A stretch of DNA of 11,758 nucleotides from JBFJVD01 sp041624375 (GTDB lineage Bacteria; Chloroflexota; Anaerolineae; Anaerolineales; E44-bin32). Shown one piece after another: positions 8,371-11,758 of this stretch. The notes beneath the pieces were generated by a model. It saw nothing but the letters and a program-made list of their open reading frames with translations. It searched no databases and had not been told where the DNA came from. The stretch is from positions 1 through 11,758 of the forward strand of contig JBFJVD010000077.1 of NCBI GenBank assembly GCA_041624375.1. The letters are read 5' to 3'. Position 1 is the first letter of the stretch; each line of letters opens with the position of its first letter. The position numbers and the translations under genes were made by a program.

Positions 8371-9776
8371 GGTGAGGGCGCCGGGAAGGTGACAGCGGCG
8401 CGCAGCGCTTCCCCGGTTTCACGGTTGGGCGCCAGGATCCAGAGCGTCTGGTCCGACTGCCGCTCGACCAGGACGTAAACTGATCGGTCCGACCAGGTGT
8501 AGCTGAAATCGGTGGCCGAGTGCTCGCCGAAGCGAGCGTCGCCGTAGTCACGCATGGCCAGCATGAAATCCTGCGCGTCGCGAATCGTGTCCCACGCGCT
8601 GACCAGGACCAGGGCGCCGGGCGCCAGATCGTCGTGGTAGTAAGCGGCGTACGCATCGCCGCCCCAGCCGGCGGCCGCTTCATGGGCCTGCTCCGTCGGA
8701 AGGTGCACTTCGAGCATCAGGCGGCTGAAGAGCTCGCCGAGGACGTCGCGGTCCAGCTCGCGCCACCCGGGCCCGAGCGCGGGAAGCAGATCCGGCAGTT
8801 CAAGCTGAACCGGGGCATCCTCCGGGTAGCGCTCGGGATGCAGGATCTGTTCGGTCGAGCGCGGCGGATCGGCGTAGGCGGCGTCGACCGCGGCCCAGCC
8901 GCCCTGGCGGAAGAGGTGCTGAACGAAGTTCAGCCCTTCGGTGTAGGCGAACAGGAAGTCCTGCTGCAGGAACGGCGGCGCGCTGTCGAACACCGGGCTT
9001 TCATAGCTCTCGTAAAAATCGAGGATCTGCCGGATGTCGTCCTGGCTCGCGTAGGTGCGCAGCCACTGCTCCTCAAGCAGAGTCGCATCGCCTTCGATCA
9101 GCGCTTGGATCCCGGCGCAGCGCTCGCTGTCGGCCTCGCAGCCCTCTTCGGTGTAGTCGAGCCCGTCGTCGAAGTCGAAGGCCAGGTCCTGCAGCGCGTG
9201 AACATACTCATGGGCGTAGGTCAGGCGTTCCGGCCCGCCGAAGCTCGAGCCGCGCACGATATACATCGCTCTTTCATCATCGTCGTAGAACCCTGCGATC
9301 TGCTCGCTGTACAGATCCAGATACAGACCCCACAGGTCGAACGACTCACTCACCAGGCCGAAGAGCGCCAGAACCAGGGCATCGTCCCGAGCTTCCTGCT
9401 CGGAATAGTCGGCCAGGAAGTCTTCCAGCACATGCTGGACAAGCTCTTCCGGGGTGAGCAGGTCGCGGATCACCGAGCCGGTGGCCCGCAGCCCGCGCAG
9501 CGCAATGACCTGACTCTCGATCTCATCCATCTGCGCGCGCACATCGGCGGGCAGCGATTCGGATTCATCGATCAACGCCGGGGCGGTCGGCCCGCTGGTG
9601 GACGTTTCGAGCGGGATGACCGGAGGGGAGGAGGCCGGATCCCCGCCAGCCGAACGATCGCCAAGCGGGAGACCGCTGCGCAGCACGAAGAGTCCAACGA
9701 CGAGCGCGGCGCCAAGGCAGAAGGCGATCCCACCCCAGAGTGCCAGGAGCAGCCAGGCGCGATTCGATGATTTCAT
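8367..9776 (-). CDS. Membrane-anchored zincin-like metallopeptidase
   Basis: A 469-residue protein with one N-terminal transmembrane helix (about 8-32). A Ser/Pro/Gly-rich linker (about 40-66) and an acidic extracytoplasmic domain follow. TYAHEYVHALQD (186-197) contains the zinc motif HEYVH: His189 and His193 as ligands, Glu190 as catalytic base. The glutamate of ALIEGDAT (225-232, Glu228) is a good third-ligand candidate, as in gluzincins. Cys213 and Cys220 lie between them and could form a disulfide. Downstream blocks include STEQILHPERY (307-317) and AAGWGGDAYAAYY (368-380). Similar uncharacterised proteins occur in Chloroflexota and some actinobacteria, to my recollection. The substrate is unknown. 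The ATG lies 9 nt after the lipoprotein stop, and the gene end overlaps the HAD gene, so the three appear to form one operon. Confidence 0.85.
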   Translation of the reverse strand: MKSSNRAWLLLALWGGIAFCLGAALVVGLFVLRSGLPLGDRSAGGDPASSPPVIPLETSTSGPTAPALIDESESLPADVRAQMDEIESQVIALRGLRATGSVIRDLLTPEELVQHVLEDFLADYSEQEARDDALVLALFGLVSESFDLWGLYLDLYSEQIAGFYDDDERAMYIVRGSSFGGPERLTYAHEYVHALQDLAFDFDDGLDYTEEGCEADSERCAGIQALIEGDATLLEEQWLRTYASQDDIRQILDFYESYESPVFDSAPPFLQQDFLFAYTEGLNFVQHLFRQGGWAAVDAAYADPPRSTEQILHPERYPEDAPVQLELPDLLPALGPGWRELDRDVLGELFSRLMLEVHLPTEQAHEAAAGWGGDAYAAYYHDDLAPGALVLVSAWDTIRDAQDFMLAMRDYGDARFGEHSATDFSYTWSDRSVYVLVERQSDQTLWILAPNRETGEALRAAVTFPAPSP

Positions 9777-9785
9777 GTTCGTCTG

Positions 9786-10487
9786 CTAGCGCCGCCGTCC
9801 GGCGACGGTGAGGCTGCCTTCGGTGACCGTGATTTCGTTCACTTCGACGAAGTCCTGTCCGGCGAGGATCGCCCGGGCGAGCAAATCGCCGAGGGGATCA
9901 AAGAGGAATTCCGGCAGCGGCGCCCGGCCGAGCTGCCCCTCGACAAAGTCCAACACCAGCTCACCCTGCGTCGCCGAGGCGATCACCACCAGCCGCGCTG
10001 GAAGCCGCAAACGCGCCAGCCGGCCCTCGCCGCGCACGATGATTCGTCCGTCCGATTTAAAGTAGACCTGCGGCTCGATCAGCTGAAGCTGCAGGTCGAG
10101 CAGCCCGCCTTCTGAGGACCCCTCATCCGAACCCGGAAGGAGCTGGCGAAGTCCTTCGAACTGCTCCAAACTCTCGATCCCCTCCAGTCCCTCCAGCCCG
10201 CCGGGAACTGGGACGGTCTCGGCCATCTGCATCAGCTGGGCGCCAAGGTTGAGGAACGAAGTGACTTCTTCCTGGGTCACCGTGAAGCGCACCTGACCGT
10301 CCTCGACGGCGCTTTCGCCGATGGTCAGCGCCTTGGTGACGAAGCTGAGCGCCGCTTGTTGTGAGATCGCCACCTGCGGCCCGTCGTCGGGCAGCTCCGC
10401 TGCGCCGCAAGCGGTCAACGATACGGCGGCCAGTCCGATCGCCAGCCATCGGAGTGTGGGGCGGATCCATTCCCATAGAGCGAGCAT
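9786..10487 (-). CDS. Predicted lipoprotein, function unknown
   Basis: A 233-residue secreted lipoprotein. A hydrophobic signal segment ends in the lipobox LTAC (24-27), so Cys27 would be lipidated and the protein held on the outer face of the membrane. The mature part has an N-terminal segment with FTVTQEEVTSFLN, a leucine/glutamate-rich stretch (LEGLEGIESLEQFEGL) and a C-terminal half with alternating beta-type patterns (IIVRGEGRLARLRLPARLVV). This layout faintly resembles small lipid-binding-like domains (LmeA/DUF2140 type), but I cannot assign a family. The ATG at 10487 is preferred over the in-frame one at 10505: it has GGGAGG about 10 nt upstream and gives a normal 26-residue signal peptide. 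It is the first gene of the operon with the metallopeptidase and HAD phosphatase. Confidence 0.85.
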   Translation of the reverse strand: MLALWEWIRPTLRWLAIGLAAVSLTACGAAELPDDGPQVAISQQAALSFVTKALTIGESAVEDGQVRFTVTQEEVTSFLNLGAQLMQMAETVPVPGGLEGLEGIESLEQFEGLRQLLPGSDEGSSEGGLLDLQLQLIEPQVYFKSDGRIIVRGEGRLARLRLPARLVVIASATQGELVLDFVEGQLGRAPLPEFLFDPLGDLLARAILAGQDFVEVNEITVTEGSLTVAGRRR

Positions 10488-10525
10488 GCGATGATCGCCT
10501 CCCATCTCAGGTCTAAAGCCGGAGG

Positions 10526-10553
10526 ATTATATCGGAACTTGGGGGCTTGTTAA
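10526..10553 (-). promoter_or_regulatory. Promoter of the lipoprotein-peptidase-HAD operon
   Basis: On the minus strand, TTAACA (10553-10548; 5 of 6 consensus) and a perfect TATAAT (10531-10526) are 16 nt apart. Transcription should begin near 10519, giving a leader of about 32 nt to the ATG at 10487 and including its GGGAGG site. This also supports the shorter start of the lipoprotein. Confidence 0.7.
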
Positions 10554-10565
10554 GTGGATTCCCCT

Positions 10566-10599
10566 GAGCTTCCGAGAGCTTTAAGCTTCCCGGAAGCTC
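10566..10599 (-). terminator. Nested hairpin after the deacetylase gene
   Basis: GAGCTTCCG (10566-10574) pairs with CGGAAGCTC (10591-10599), a perfect 9-bp stem. Inside its loop lies a second inverted repeat, AGCTT-T-AAGCT (10577-10587). It begins one base past the deacetylase stop codon and lies upstream of the next promoter, so it probably ends that transcript. No T-run follows on either strand, so it may instead be a processing or boundary element. Confidence 0.5.
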
Positions 10600-11538
10600 C
10601 TACAATGCGCGGCGGAAGTCTGGCGGCGCGTAGATTCGCCCGGCCGATACGCCAGCGGCGATTCGCACCGTTTGCAGGTGAATGTCAACGATGTCGTCCA
10701 CCCTGCGCGCATAGCCCCCGCCCATCACCACCGCCACGGGCAGTCCGGCTTTGTGGCACGCAGCCAGCACCATCTGGTCTCGGGCGGCCAGGCCGCGCTT
10801 CGTCAACCCCAACCGTCCAAAGGTGTCGCCCTCAAAAGGGTCGGCGCCCGAAATGTAGATCGCCAGGTCGGCGCCCGCCAGCGACAGCGCCCGCCAGAGT
10901 CCCTCTTCGAGCGCCTCCAGGTATTCCGCATCGCCGATCCCGTCCGGGAGCGGCAGGTCCAGGTCGCTCTGCTCCTTATGGAACGGAAAATTCTTCGCAC
11001 CGTGGATTGAAAAGGTAAAGACGGTCGGGTCGCCGGCAAAGATGAACGCCGTCCCGTTGCCCTGGTGCACATCGCAGTCGAGGATGACCACCCGCCGCAC
11101 CTCATCCGTGTGCTGCAGCGTCCGGGCGGCGACCGCAGCGTCGTTAAACACGCAGAATCCTTCACCGTGATCCGGGTAGGCGTGGTGCGTGCCGCCGGCC
11201 AGGTTGACGGCGATCCTTTGCTCGATGGCGGCGCGGCAGGCTCCGATCGTGCCGCCGACCGAACGCCGGGAGCGCTCGATCATCTCTGGGGACCAGGGGA
11301 AGCCGATCCGGCGCACCTCATGCGGGGATAGCTCGCCGGCGGTCAACCGGCGCAGGTATTCCGGCGTATGGACTCGAAGCAGGTCCTCATCGCTGGCCGC
11401 GTCCGGGACTTGGAGGTCGCTGCCCGCCACCAATCCCTCGGCCACGACCCGCTCCCGCAGGCGTGTGTACTTCGCCATCGGAAAGCGGTGGCCGGGCGGG
11501 AGGGGAAGGACGAAATGATCGCAGTAAAAGGCCTGCAT
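10600..11538 (-). CDS. Histone-deacetylase-like amidohydrolase, class IV (HDAC11-like)
   Basis: A 312-residue zinc enzyme of the arginase/deacetylase fold, which removes acyl groups from lysine or polyamine-type amines. Visible signatures: AGGTHHAYPDHGEGFCVFND (114-133) with the catalytic His118-His119 pair, ILDCDVHQGNGTA (152-164) with zinc ligands Asp156 and His158, SGADPFEGD (230-238) with zinc ligand Asp233, and GGGYA (273-277) with catalytic Tyr276. The QGNGT and SGADPFEGD forms resemble bacterial class IV proteins rather than class I or II enzymes. The natural substrate is unknown. The ATG at 11538 gives the usual N-terminus (YCDHFVLPLPPGHRFP). No ribosome-binding site precedes it, but TACAAT (11555-11550) lies 11 nt upstream, so the transcript may be nearly leaderless. 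A -35 box is not evident. Confidence 0.92.
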   Translation of the reverse strand: MQAFYCDHFVLPLPPGHRFPMAKYTRLRERVVAEGLVAGSDLQVPDAASDEDLLRVHTPEYLRRLTAGELSPHEVRRIGFPWSPEMIERSRRSVGGTIGACRAAIEQRIAVNLAGGTHHAYPDHGEGFCVFNDAAVAARTLQHTDEVRRVVILDCDVHQGNGTAFIFAGDPTVFTFSIHGAKNFPFHKEQSDLDLPLPDGIGDAEYLEALEEGLWRALSLAGADLAIYISGADPFEGDTFGRLGLTKRGLAARDQMVLAACHKAGLPVAVVMGGGYARRVDDIVDIHLQTVRIAAGVSAGRIYAPPDFRRAL

Positions 11539-11549
11539 AGGCTGGCCGC

Positions 11550-11555
11550 ATTGTA
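11550..11555 (-). promoter_or_regulatory. Possible -10 box of the deacetylase gene
   Basis: TACAAT on the minus strand matches the -10 consensus at 5 of 6 positions. Transcription would begin near 11543, only about 5 nt before the ATG. No acceptable -35 box was found 16-18 nt upstream, and the gap to the preceding stop codon is only 49 nt, so read-through from the upstream gene is equally possible. Confidence 0.35.
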
Positions 11556-11587
11556 CCCCGCGGGTCGGCGCAGACGGTTAGCGGGGA

Positions 11588-11758
11588 TCAGCGCAACGCC
11601 AGGCGGAAGAGCTGGTAACTGCCATCATCGAAAAGGGGTTCAAACCCGTCACAGGAGAGGCCGCGCTGTTCTGGTCCCAGGATCACATGGGTGACGCCCG
11701 ACGCGGCGACCCGGTCAAGCAGCCGGCAGTCGATCCCCTCGGGCGAGTCGCGGAAGAA
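11588..11758 (-). CDS. C-terminal fragment of an unrecognised protein
   Basis: An open frame enters from the right edge and ends with TGA at 11590-11588, giving 56 residues. It reads FFRDSPEGIDCRLLDRVAAS, then GVTHVILGPEQ and a final FDDGSYQLFRLALR. The pattern of a strand-forming VTHVILG segment followed by a short DGSYQLFRL tail resembles the extracytoplasmic C-terminal end of polytopic glycosyltransferases of the PMT/ArnT type. No membrane segment is visible, so this is a guess. The frame is open throughout, has normal GC-rich codon use and lies 49 nt upstream of the deacetylase on the same strand. Confidence 0.65.
   Translation of the reverse strand, partial: FFRDSPEGIDCRLLDRVAASGVTHVILGPEQRGLSCDGFEPLFDDGSYQLFRLALR

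Noticed and set aside
8520..9770. Long plus-strand open frame opposite the metallopeptidase gene.
   Set aside because: It mirrors the codon positions of a gene with a membrane anchor, zinc motif and operon context; the antisense product shows no domain.

Overview
This GC-rich window is chromosomal DNA from a free-living bacterium, most plausibly a Chloroflexota member. That assignment is an inference from gene style: a membrane-anchored HEYVH metallopeptidase with a C-terminal STEQILHPERY block, a class IV-like deacetylase, and an ECF ATPase made as one fused double-domain chain. No rRNA, tRNA, CRISPR array, insertion sequence or phage gene was seen. Fourteen protein-coding genes are supported, two of them cut by the window edges.

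Layout. (1) 1-1186, minus strand: mtnA (methylthioribose-1-phosphate isomerase), followed 20 nt later by the start of a PEP-synthase/PPDK-type gene. (2) 1425-4571, plus strand: a SAM hydrolase (SAM hydroxide adenosyltransferase, DUF62 family) overlapping by one base a fused double ECF/CbiO-type ATPase, then a SMI1/KNR4 (SUKH-like) gene. (3) 4686-5897: an ankyrin-repeat gene (minus) divergent from a MarR-family regulator (plus). They share a 48-bp intergenic region with a perfect 17-bp palindrome and a TATAAT box readable on both strands. (4) 6158-7621, plus strand: the ECF S component (substrate binding) and T component (coupling), abutting each other and ended by a good hairpin terminator. 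(5) 7702-10487, minus strand: a lipoprotein, a membrane-anchored zincin-like metallopeptidase and a HAD phosphatase, in that transcriptional order. (6) 10600-11758, minus strand: a histone-deacetylase-like amidohydrolase and the C-terminal end of an unrecognised protein.

How the genes may work together. The ECF importer is complete within the window (ATPase, S and T), but the ATPase gene is 2.3 kb from S and T, separated by the SMI1/KNR4, ankyrin and MarR genes. The ATPase is translationally coupled to the SAM hydrolase, which makes methionine plus adenosine from SAM. The divergent neighbour mtnA recycles the methylthioadenosine by-product of SAM. This suggests, but does not prove, that the importer handles something linked to SAM, methionine, adenosine or sulfur salvage. 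Its substrate cannot be read from the sequence.

The most interesting points are the SAM hydrolase/ECF/mtnA neighbourhood with a transporter of unknown substrate, the compact and apparently leaderless MarR/ankyrin promoter, and the folded leader in front of the S component.
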